A DNA stretch of 5,161 bases, taken from positions 1 through 5,161 of the forward strand of contig JAKJFK010000127.1 in NCBI GenBank assembly GCA_022704925.1, written 5' to 3'. Below are positions 1-5,161 of the stretch, piece after piece. This stretch comes from a candidate division TA06 bacterium. Its GTDB lineage: Bacteria > Ratteibacteria > UBA8468 > MWAK01. The translations under genes and the position numbers were made by a program. The notes below the pieces were generated by a model, which saw nothing but the letters and a program-made list of their open reading frames with translations, did not search any database and was not told the DNA's origin. Positions within the stretch are counted from its first letter, which is position 1, and each line of letters begins with the position of its first letter.

Positions 1-110
1 GCCTGGGGCAGGCTGAGGCGCGCCAGGGTATGGTTCATGCTGGCGATAATTGCCGGGTAGGCGTCCAGCAGGGTTCCGTCCAGGTCGAAGGCGAAGAGTT
101 TTCTTTTCAT
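1..110 (-). CDS. HAD-superfamily hydrolase, N-terminal part only (phosphoglycolate phosphatase-like)
   Basis: Reading the minus strand from the ATG at 110 gives 36 codons before the window ends. The start reads MKRKLFAFDLDGTLLDAYP, which holds the HAD motif I DxDGT: Asp9 would be the phosphoryl-accepting nucleophile and Asp11 the general acid/base. The hydrophobic strand before the motif and the helix after it (AIIASMNHTL) resemble Gph-type phosphoglycolate phosphatases and beta-phosphoglucomutase-like enzymes, which are soluble cytoplasmic phosphatases or mutases. The cap domain and motifs II-IV lie outside the window, so the substrate cannot be named. The ATG is the only usable start: a TAA lies in frame four codons upstream with no ATG, GTG or TTG between. 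No Shine-Dalgarno sequence precedes it, and a good promoter sits so close that the mRNA leader should be only a few bases. The gene is divergent from the tRNA-tig operon. Family assignment is firm; exact function is open. Confidence 0.85.
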   Translation of the reverse strand, partial: MKRKLFAFDLDGTLLDAYPAIIASMNHTLARLSLPQ

Positions 111-121
111 GGCCAGCGATT

Positions 122-151
122 ATTTTACCCTACCCCTTTGTTTACGGTCAA
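122..151 (-). promoter_or_regulatory. sigma70-type promoter for the HAD hydrolase gene
   Basis: On the minus strand a TTGACC -35 element (146-151) is followed by an 18-base spacer (128-145) and a TAAAAT -10 element (122-127). Both hexamers are one base from consensus. The expected start of transcription is near 113-117, only about 3-7 bases before the ATG at 110, so the transcript would be leaderless or nearly so. This agrees with the lack of a Shine-Dalgarno sequence. It is a prediction from sequence only. Confidence 0.6.
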
Positions 152-170
152 AAAATCCGTTATTTTTGAC
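147..170. repeat. perfect 8-bp inverted repeat spanning both -35 elements
   Basis: GTCAAAAA (147-154) and TTTTTGAC (163-170) are perfect inverted copies separated by 8 bases. The arms contain most of the -35 elements of the two divergent promoters. The symmetry may simply reflect two TTGAC cores facing away from each other with A-rich flanks, or it could be an operator from which one regulator controls both directions. The repeat itself is certain; its role is not. Confidence 0.5.
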
Positions 171-194
171 AAAAAACCCGGAAAAAGATAAAAT
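166..194 (+). promoter_or_regulatory. sigma70-type promoter for tRNA-Tyr and probably the tig-clpP-lon operon
   Basis: A perfect TTGACA -35 element (166-171) is followed by a 17-base spacer (172-188) and a TAAAAT -10 element (189-194), one base from consensus. Spacing is optimal. Transcription should begin near 200-202, about 30 bases before the tRNA, a normal leader for RNase P processing. No comparable promoter was found between the tRNA and tig, so this one may also serve the protein-coding genes. Such a strong promoter suits a stable RNA gene. Confidence 0.75.
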
Positions 195-231
195 TTAGCC
201 GAAATTTGGCCCTTTACCAGCTGGTTTTAAC

Positions 232-316
232 GGGTAGGTGGCGGAGCGGCCAATCGCACCAGACTGTAAATCTGGCGACCGAAAGGTCTACGAAGGTTCG
301 AATCCTTCCCTGCCCA
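232..316 (+). tRNA. tRNA-Tyr (anticodon GUA)
   Basis: The sequence folds as a class II tRNA of 85 bases. The acceptor stem is GGGTAGG (232-238) with CCTGCCC (309-315), including one G-T pair, and the discriminator is A316. The D stem is GCG (241-243) with CGC (255-257) and the loop carries GG at 248-249. The anticodon stem is CCAGA (259-263) with TCTGG (271-275) around the loop CTGTAAA, placing anticodon GTA at 266-268. The long variable arm has stem GACC (277-280)/GGTC (285-288) capped by GAAA. The T arm is GAAGG (292-296)/CCTTC (304-308) with loop TTCGAAT. A long variable arm with GUA is typical of bacterial tRNA-Tyr. The bases after A316 are CGA, so the 3' CCA is not encoded and must be added by tRNA nucleotidyltransferase. 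It lies 84 bases before tig on the same strand. Confidence 0.97.
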
Positions 317-343
317 CGACAAGCGATTTTTTCTTCAGCCCAG

Positions 344-362
344 CCGGCGGGTGGCCCGCCGG
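344..362 (+). other. GC-rich hairpin between tRNA-Tyr and tig
   Basis: CCGGCGGG (344-351) and CCCGCCGG (355-362) form a perfect 8-bp stem with the 3-base loop TGG; a G-T pair can be added at the base. The bases after it (TCCATTCTTAA) are only partly T-rich, so it is not a convincing intrinsic terminator. A run of six T at 327-332 lies before the hairpin, not after it. It could be a leaky terminator that lowers read-through from the tRNA into tig, or a processing or stabilising structure at the 5' end of the mRNA. The structure is clear; the function is inferred. Confidence 0.55.
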
Positions 363-400
363 TCCATTCTTAACGTTCCGAAAGAAGAGAGAGCCGAAAC

Positions 401-1390
401 ATGCCGAAGACCGAATTCAAAAAACTGGAAGGGTGCTGGCGCCAGATCCGGGTCGAGGTGGAACCGGAGACGGTGCGCGGCGCCTGGGAGAACATCCTGG
501 CCGGGCTCCAGAAGGAGGCCCAGCTGCCGGGATTCCGGAAGGGCAAGGCCCCGCTGAACCTGATCCGGAACCATTTCGACGAGCACATCCAGCGCGAACT
601 TCTGAATCGGTTGGTGCCGGAAACCTACCAGGCGGCCCTGGAGGAGCACGGACTCAAGCCGGTGGCCGATCCCCGGATCAATGACCTGGAACTGACCGGC
701 GAGAAACTTAATTACACCGCGGTCTTCGAGGTTGCCCCGGAGGTGTCCCTCGATTCGTACTCAGGACTGACCCTGGATAACCGGAAGGAGTTGAACGAGG
801 CGGAACTCGACCAGGCCCTGGAAGAGGTCCTGGCGCGCAACCCGCAGCTCCAGGTCCAGGCCCGCGACCTCAAGGTCCGGGAGAACCTGAAGGAGAACCT
901 GCGGCGGCGGATGGAACTCCAGATTCAGTCCATCAACGAGCGCCAGGAGGACGAACGGATCATCGACCAGCTCCTGGAAAGGGCCACCCTGCAGCCCCCC
1001 GAGGGTCTGGTGAAGAACCGGACCATGGAACTGGTGCGCCACGAACTCTCGCACCAGCCGGATTTCAAGGAGAAGACCCTCGAGGCGCGGGAGGCGCTGG
1101 TCAAGGAATTGATGGAAAAATTCCAGCCCCTGGCCGAACGGGAAGTCAAGGCCTCCTTCGTCCTGTCCGAGGTGGCGGCGCGGGAGAAGGTCGAGGTGAC
1201 CGAGGCGGACATCGACAACCGGATTGATATCCTGGCCCGGCTTTCGGGACAGGAACAGGAGGAGTTCAAGCACCATTTTGACGCCGAGCACCGGGAGGAT
1301 CTCCGGGCCCAGCTGCAGGTCGAGAAGACGCTGGCCCTGCTCAAGAAACGGGCCCTGCTGATCGAGAAGCCCAGGATCGTCAAGGCTTAA
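401..1390 (+). CDS. tig: Trigger factor lacking the PPIase (FKBP) domain
   Basis: Ribosome-bound chaperone that receives nascent chains at the exit tunnel. The N-terminal ribosome-binding domain (about residues 1-115) carries the signature GFRKGKAP at 44-51, matching the family loop that docks at ribosomal protein L23. The C-terminal substrate-cradle domain is recognisable from about residue 158: the stretch KVRENLKENLRRRMELQ, then PPEGLVKNRTMEL near 209-221, correspond to family motifs just after the PPIase domain. The FKBP-like PPIase domain of about 100 residues that normally lies between is missing, and the protein is 329 residues against about 430 in Escherichia coli. The reading frame is intact and the join clean, so this looks like a natural domain loss, not a frameshift. 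ATG 401 is the only start: an in-frame TAA lies at 371-373. A purine-rich AAGAGAGAG (385-393) serves as ribosome binding site. It heads the clpP-lon gene group, as tig commonly does. Confidence 0.93.
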   Translation: MPKTEFKKLEGCWRQIRVEVEPETVRGAWENILAGLQKEAQLPGFRKGKAPLNLIRNHFDEHIQRELLNRLVPETYQAALEEHGLKPVADPRINDLELTGEKLNYTAVFEVAPEVSLDSYSGLTLDNRKELNEAELDQALEEVLARNPQLQVQARDLKVRENLKENLRRRMELQIQSINERQEDERIIDQLLERATLQPPEGLVKNRTMELVRHELSHQPDFKEKTLEAREALVKELMEKFQPLAEREVKASFVLSEVAAREKVEVTEADIDNRIDILARLSGQEQEEFKHHFDAEHREDLRAQLQVEKTLALLKKRALLIEKPRIVKA

Positions 1391-1414
1391 CCAGTCTCCG
1401 AAACGGGGGGCGGC

Positions 1415-2029
1415 ATGCTGATACCGTACGTCATCGAGGCGACCCAGACCGGCGAGCGGGCTTACGACATTTACTCCCGCCTTCTGAAGGACCGCATTAT
1501 CTTCATCGGCACCGCCATTGACGAAGCGGTGGCCAACCTGGTGGTGGCCCAGCTGCTTTACCTGCAGAGCGAGGATCCGCGCCGGGATATTCACCTCTAC
1601 CTGAACAGCCCGGGCGGAATCGTGACCGCCGGCCTGGCTATCTACGATACCATGCAGTACATCGAGTGCGACGTGGCCACCTACTGCATCGGCCAGGCCA
1701 GTAGCATGGCGGTGGTCCTGCTGGCCGGCGGCGCCCCCGAGAAGCGTTTTATCCTGCCCAATGCCCGGGTCCTCATCCACCAGCCCTGGGGCGGCGTCCA
1801 GGGTGACGCCTCCGAGATGTCCATCCAGACCCGGGAGATGCTCAGGCTGCGCGACTGCATCAACCGCCTGCTGGCCCGGCACACCGGCCAGACGGTGCGC
1901 CGCATCTCCCGCGACACCGACCGTGATTTCTACATGTCGGCCGAAGAGGCCGTCAGTTACGGGCTCTGCGACCGCATCCTTGATGCCCGTCCGGTAACCG
2001 GAAGCTCCGCCGCGAATCAAACAAAGTAG
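1415..2029 (+). CDS. clpP: ATP-dependent Clp protease, proteolytic subunit ClpP
   Basis: Serine peptidase (family S14) that forms a cytoplasmic tetradecameric barrel and degrades proteins fed by an AAA+ unfoldase such as ClpX, ClpA or ClpC. The catalytic triad is complete: Ser97 in GQASSMAV, His122 in IHQPWGG, and Asp171 in [14 protein letters not shown]. The oxyanion-region motif NSPGG is at 64-68. Length is 204 residues, normal for the family. The N-terminus [20 protein letters not shown] lines up with the mature end of E. coli ClpP, so there is no propeptide and numbering matches the mature enzyme. Near the nucleophile the usual GQAASMG reads GQASSMA, and IHQPLGG reads IHQPWGG; both are conservative sites. 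The start is the first possible codon after the tig stop, 24 bases away, with a G-run (1405-1410) as likely ribosome binding site. The next gene is lon rather than the usual clpX. Confidence 0.97.
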   Translation: MLIPYVIEATQTGERAYDIYSRLLKDRIIFIGTAIDEAVANLVVAQLLYLQSEDPRRDIHLYLNSPGGIVTAGLAIYDTMQYIECDVATYCIGQASSMAVVLLAGGAPEKRFILPNARVLIHQPWGGVQGDASEMSIQTREMLRLRDCINRLLARHTGQTVRRISRDTDRDFYMSAEEAVSYGLCDRILDARPVTGSSAANQTK

Positions 2030-2068
2030 GTTTTTCCCGGTTTCCGCGAACATCAAGATTGGAGAACA

Positions 2069-4453
2069 ATGGCCCGATTCACCCGCAAGAAAAAAGATCC
2101 CGATCCGCCGGATACCAACGACCTGGTCACCGAGCTCAAGCTGAAGAAGGTGATGCCCGCGGTGCCGCTGCGGGACATCGTCGTCTTTCCGGGCATGGTG
2201 GTGCCGCTGCTGATCGGCCGCCAGAAGACGATCAACGCGGTCGAAGAGGCCCAGAGCCAGACCAAGAACCTCCTGGTGCTGGTCTTCCAGACCCACCCGG
2301 AGACCGAGGACCCCGCCATCAAGGAACTGATCCCGATCGGGACGCTGGCCCGCATCATCCAGGTGGTCCGCCAGCCCGAGGGGCAGCTGAAACTCCTGGT
2401 GGAGTCGCTCCTGCGGGTGCGCCTGGATAAGGCCCACCCGGACCTGCGCTACTTTGCGGTGAGCGTCGAAGCGGCCGAGACCGGCCGCCGGGGAAACACC
2501 GAAGAGGAGGCACTCCAGCGCCTGCTGGTCGATTCCCTGGAGAATTACAACCAGCTCAACCCGGTTCTGCCCCGCGAGATCCTGGGCAACCTGCTTCAGA
2601 TCAACGACCCGGAACGCCTCTCCGACACCCTCTCCGGCTACCTGCCGCTGAAGAAGGAAGACAAGGCCCGGGTTCTGCAGGAGCTCGAGCTGGTGCCGCG
2701 CTTGAAAATGCTGCTCCAGATCCTGAACAAGGAGATCGAGGTCCTTCAGGTCCAGCGCCAGATCCAGGGCGAGGTGATCAAGAAGATCGAGAAAAACCAG
2801 CGCGAGTACATCCTGCAGGAGCAGATGAAGACCATCCAGCAGGAATTGGGCAAGGAGGCCGAGGGATCGGAGGTCAAGGCCTTTCAGGAGAAGATCGAGG
2901 CCAGCGGCATGCCGGAACCGGTCCGGAAGAAGGCGCTGGAGGAACTGGAACGATTCTCCAAGATGATGAGCCTTTCGCCCGAGGCGACCGTGGTCCGCAA
3001 TTACCTCGACTGGATGGTCAGCCTGCCCTGGAAGAAGACGACCAGCGACACCCTGGACATCCGCAAGGCCCAGGAGGTGCTCGACGAGGACCACTACGGG
3101 CTCGAGAAGCCGAAGGAACGGATCCTGGAGTACCTGGCCGTGCGCAAGCGCAGCCAGTCGCTCAAGGGGCCGATCCTCTGCCTGGTTGGGCCGCCCGGGA
3201 GCGGCAAGACCTCGCTGGCCCGTTCCGTGGCCCGGGCCATGGGCCGCCAGTTCATCCGCGTCTCCCTGGGCGGCGTCCGGGACGAGGCCGAAATCCGGGG
3301 CCACCGGCGCACCTACATCGGTTCCCTGCCCGGCCGGGTCATCCAGTCGATGCGCAAGGTCGGCGTGCGCAACCCGGTCTTCCTGCTCGACGAGGTGGAC
3401 AAGCTGGGCATGGATTTCCGGGGCGACCCGGCCTCGGCCCTGCTGGAGGTGCTGGATCCCGAACAGAACTGCGCCTTCAACGACCACTATCTTGAGGTTG
3501 ATTTCGACCTTTCCCAGGTTTTCTTCATCACCACCGCCAACGTCGAGGCGACCATCCCGCCGCCCCTGCTGGACCGGATGGAGATCATTACCCTGCCCGG
3601 CTACACCGAGACCGAGAAGCTCCAGATCGCCCGGCGCTACCTGGTGCCTCGCGAGATGACCGCCAATGGCTTGAAAGACGGGGAATTCGAGTTTTCCGAC
3701 GAGGCGATCCGGGAGATCATCCGCTCCTACACTCGCGAGGCCGGCGTGCGCAGCCTCCAGCGGCAGATCGCCTCGATCTGCCGGAAGATCGTCAAGGAGA
3801 AGGAACTCCGCGACCGGAAATTGTCGGAACGGGTCAAGGTCAGCCGGCGCCGGGTCGGCCACTATCTGGGCGTGCCCTCATACTGGAACGAGGAATCGGA
3901 CCGGGCGTCCCGGGTGGGCGTGGTGACCGGCCTGGCCTGGACCGAGTACGGCGGCGATGTCCTCTTTACCGAGGTCAGCACCATGAAGGGGCGCGGCCAG
4001 CTCATCATCACCGGCCGGCTGGGCGAGGTGATGAAGGAGTCCTGTCGCATCGCCCTGAGCCTGGTGCGGGCCCACGACGAGGAGCTGGGTATCGATCCGG
4101 AGATCTACCGCCGGCAGGACATCCACATCCACGTGCCGTCGGGGGCGGTTCCCAAGGACGGGCCTTCGGCCGGCGTGACTATTGCTTCGGCGCTGGCCTC
4201 CTGTTTTTCGGGCCGGGCGGTGGCCGGTGATATCGCCATGACCGGCGAGATCACGCTCCGCGGCAAGGTCATGCCCATCGGCGGGCTGCGTGCCAAGCTG
4301 CTGGCGGCCTCCCGCAACCAGATCAGGCGGGTCATCATTCCCAAAGACAACCAGCGCGACCTGGCCGAGATACCCAGGGCCGAACTGGCCGGTCTGCAAA
4401 TCATCCCGGTGGAGAACATCTCGGAGATTTTCAAGATCATCTTCAATAATTAA
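2069..4453 (+). CDS. lon: ATP-dependent serine protease Lon (LonA type)
   Basis: Cytoplasmic homo-oligomeric AAA+ protease (family S16) that degrades misfolded and regulatory proteins. Domains in order: a charged N-terminal extension (1-28); the LON substrate-binding domain beginning at the VPLRDIVVFPGMVVPLLIG motif near 32; a helical, probably coiled-coil region (about 220-300, rich in K, E and Q); the AAA+ module with Walker A GPPGSGKTS (374-382, Lys380), Walker B VFLLDE (437-442) and the sensor-2 region YTREAGVRSLQRQ; then the protease domain with Ser700 in PKDGPSAG and Lys743 in GGLRAKLLAASR, the Ser-Lys dyad. The 794 residues are close to the 784 of E. coli Lon. No membrane anchor is seen, which separates it from LonB. 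The Walker A fifth position is Ser where Val is common in Lon. ATG 2069 is the first possible start after the clpP stop, with GGAG at 2061-2064. Probably co-transcribed with tig and clpP. Confidence 0.98.
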   Translation: MARFTRKKKDPDPPDTNDLVTELKLKKVMPAVPLRDIVVFPGMVVPLLIGRQKTINAVEEAQSQTKNLLVLVFQTHPETEDPAIKELIPIGTLARIIQVVRQPEGQLKLLVESLLRVRLDKAHPDLRYFAVSVEAAETGRRGNTEEEALQRLLVDSLENYNQLNPVLPREILGNLLQINDPERLSDTLSGYLPLKKEDKARVLQELELVPRLKMLLQILNKEIEVLQVQRQIQGEVIKKIEKNQREYILQEQMKTIQQELGKEAEGSEVKAFQEKIEASGMPEPVRKKALEELERFSKMMSLSPEATVVRNYLDWMVSLPWKKTTSDTLDIRKAQEVLDEDHYGLEKPKERILEYLAVRKRSQSLKGPILCLVGPPGSGKTSLARSVARAMGRQFIRVSLGGVRDEAEIRGHRRTYIGSLPGRVIQSMRKVGVRNPVFLLDEVDKLGMDFRGDPASALLEVLDPEQNCAFNDHYLEVDFDLSQVFFITTANVEATIPPPLLDRMEIITLPGYTETEKLQIARRYLVPREMTANGLKDGEFEFSDEAIREIIRSYTREAGVRSLQRQIASICRKIVKEKELRDRKLSERVKVSRRRVGHYLGVPSYWNEESDRASRVGVVTGLAWTEYGGDVLFTEVSTMKGRGQLIITGRLGEVMKESCRIALSLVRAHDEELGIDPEIYRRQDIHIHVPSGAVPKDGPSAGVTIASALASCFSGRAVAGDIAMTGEITLRGKVMPIGGLRAKLLAASRNQIRRVIIPKDNQRDLAEIPRAELAGLQIIPVENISEIFKIIFNN

Positions 4454-4479
4454 CGGCCGGGAAGCCGGCGGCGGCCGCT

Positions 4480-4490
4480 CCCCGGAGGGG
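4480..4490 (+). promoter_or_regulatory. ribosome binding site inside a small hairpin
   Basis: CCCC (4480-4483) can pair with GGGG (4487-4490) around the loop GGA. The Shine-Dalgarno GGAGG (4484-4488) is split between loop and stem, 4 bases before the ATG at 4493. The fold could reduce translation of the last gene relative to lon, but the stem is only four pairs and translating ribosomes leaving lon may melt it. Ribosome binding site likely; regulation speculative. Confidence 0.4.
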
Positions 4491-4492
4491 CC

Positions 4493-5161
4493 ATGGAACC
4501 AGGGGTGTCGAGGATTTTCTTTGCCATCGGCCTGATCTTCTCCGGGTTCCTGTTCGTATTCTTCTCACTCCTTTTCGGAGGAGCCGCCGTGGAATCCGCG
4601 GTCCCGATGGCGGTCCTGATCACCGGCGGGCTGTTGCTGGCCGGGTTGTCGCTCTTTCTCTTTTCCCTCCTGCGCTGGCTGCCGCTGGCCCGCTGGATTT
4701 CTTCCATCCCCACCTCACGGAAACTCCGCTCCGTCGCCCTCGGCCTGTCCGAGGTCAACGGCTTCGCCGACGCCTTCCAGCCGCTCATCAGTCCGGCCAC
4801 CGGCCGGGAGTGCTGCCTGACCCGCTGGAAACAGCAGGAACTGGTTCGCACCCACAATGCGCGCGGCGGCAGCACCACCAGCTGGAAGACGATCGACAGT
4901 GGCCTGGAACTGGCCCCCTTCTATCTCAAGGACGAGGAGGGCTGCCGGATCCTGGTCGACCCGGAGAAGGCCCGGCTGGACCTGCCCTGGGAGACCTACT
5001 ACCCGGGGGCGGCCGAGGGTATTTTCTTCCAGACCGAGGGCAGCATCCGCTACCTGGAATCGGCCATTTACCCGCGCGATTACCTTTACATCATGGGCGA
5101 GGTCCGCAAGCGTCCGGGCTACCAGAACATCGATCTCGAGGTGGCCGGCGAACTGGCGGTG
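4493..5161 (+). CDS. Membrane protein with GIDE/BAM-like domain (E3 ubiquitin ligase-like family), 3' end missing
   Basis: An open frame of 223 codons runs to the window end with no stop. Two hydrophobic segments (about residues 8-29 and 37-60) form a tight hairpin; the following R61, R67, R76, K77 and R79 suggest that the main domain faces the cytoplasm. From about residue 72, PTSRKLRSVALGLSEVNG, then PLISPATGREC at 97-107, a TSWKTI strand near 129-134, a LVDPEKARLDL segment at 154-164 and YLESAIYPRDYLYIMGEV at 187-204 follow the pattern I recall for the GIDE domain (BAM, beside-a-membrane) of mitochondrial MUL1/MULAN and its prokaryotic relatives. No RING finger is visible; it could only lie beyond the window, and bacterial relatives usually lack one, so ligase activity should not be assumed. 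The role is unknown. ATG 4493 is the first possible start after the lon stop, 39 bases away, so it is probably in the same operon. Confidence 0.72.
   Translation, partial: MEPGVSRIFFAIGLIFSGFLFVFFSLLFGGAAVESAVPMAVLITGGLLLAGLSLFLFSLLRWLPLARWISSIPTSRKLRSVALGLSEVNGFADAFQPLISPATGRECCLTRWKQQELVRTHNARGGSTTSWKTIDSGLELAPFYLKDEEGCRILVDPEKARLDLPWETYYPGAAEGIFFQTEGSIRYLESAIYPRDYLYIMGEVRKRPGYQNIDLEVAGELAV

Noticed and set aside
111-231. A heat-shock operator (CIRCE) or sigma32-type promoter in front of a chaperone-protease operon.
   Set aside because: No TTAGCACTC-N9-GAGTGCTAA pattern or sigma32-like -35/-10 pair was found; the elements present are of the housekeeping sigma70 type.
317-335. The TTTTTT run at 327-332 after the tRNA as an intrinsic terminator.
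   Set aside because: The only stem directly before it is the tRNA's own acceptor and T arm, with about ten bases between, and the strong GC hairpin lies after the T-run rather than before it.
238-684. A + strand open frame starting inside tRNA-Tyr and overlapping tig in another frame.
   Set aside because: It begins within the tRNA, has no family motif, and overlaps the well-supported trigger factor; it is a GC-rich shadow frame.
761-3862. A minus-strand open frame of 1033 codons lying across tig, clpP and lon.
   Set aside because: It is exactly in register with the sense codons of all three genes, so its stops could come only from sense TCA, TTA or CTA codons, which these GC-rich genes avoid. 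It ends at the TCA serine codon at 761-763 and is bounded upstream by the TCA at 3878-3880. Its translation is a low-complexity mix rich in L, D, G, Q and H with no recognisable domain, whereas the sense genes have full catalytic motifs.
3878-4446. Two minus-strand open frames opposite the protease domain of lon, and a third opposite the GIDE-like gene (4450-4878).
   Set aside because: No ribosome binding site, promoter or recognisable domain was seen, and the sense strand encodes conserved motifs over the same bases.
401-5161. All four + strand genes lie in the same reading frame, with gaps of 24, 39 and 39 bases, all multiples of three.
   Set aside because: Each gene ends in a normal stop codon and the next start is the first possible one, so read-through fusion is not needed. 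With three gaps this can easily be chance (about 1 in 27).
1-5161. CRISPR arrays, insertion sequences, integrase genes or attachment sites, considered because a tRNA gene is present.
   Set aside because: No spaced repeats, transposase or integrase motifs, or duplicated tRNA 3' end were seen; the genes are ordinary housekeeping genes with uniform composition.

Overview
The window is a GC-rich bacterial segment that reads as a compact protein-quality-control locus. It has four genes on the + strand, a tyrosine tRNA in front of them, and one divergent partial gene at the left edge. Coding density is high, with gaps of 24, 39 and 39 bases between the four + strand genes. The only AT-rich stretch is the promoter region at about 120-230. 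The taxon cannot be fixed from sequence alone. Three traits together suggest a less-studied or candidate bacterial lineage rather than a proteobacterial or firmicute model: a trigger factor with no PPIase domain, clpP next to lon without clpX, and a bacterial GIDE-type membrane protein. This is an inference of low confidence.

Layout. Bases 1-110 (minus strand) hold the N-terminus of a HAD-superfamily hydrolase. Bases 111-231 are a divergent promoter region with a good sigma70-type promoter on each strand; the two -35 elements lie in a perfect 8-bp inverted repeat. Bases 232-316 are tRNA-Tyr(GUA), class II, with no encoded CCA. Bases 317-400 contain a strong GC hairpin and then the purine-rich ribosome binding site of tig. 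Next come tig (401-1390, trigger factor lacking its PPIase domain), clpP (1415-2029), lon (2069-4453), and a membrane protein with a GIDE/BAM-like domain (4493 to the window end, incomplete). No stretch over 300 bases lacks a gene.

How the parts fit. Trigger factor meets nascent chains at the ribosome exit. ClpP is the barrel protease that needs an AAA+ unfoldase partner. Lon is a self-contained AAA+ serine protease. No separate promoter or convincing T-tailed terminator was seen between the tRNA and the last gene, so one transcript from the promoter at 166-194 could carry tRNA-Tyr and all four genes, with the hairpin at 344-362 as the only obvious point for attenuation or processing. The most notable points are the domain-deleted trigger factor, the absence of clpX from its usual place, and the GIDE-like membrane protein attached to a protease operon. 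I did not find a clearly new type of system; the proteases themselves have intact catalytic residues.
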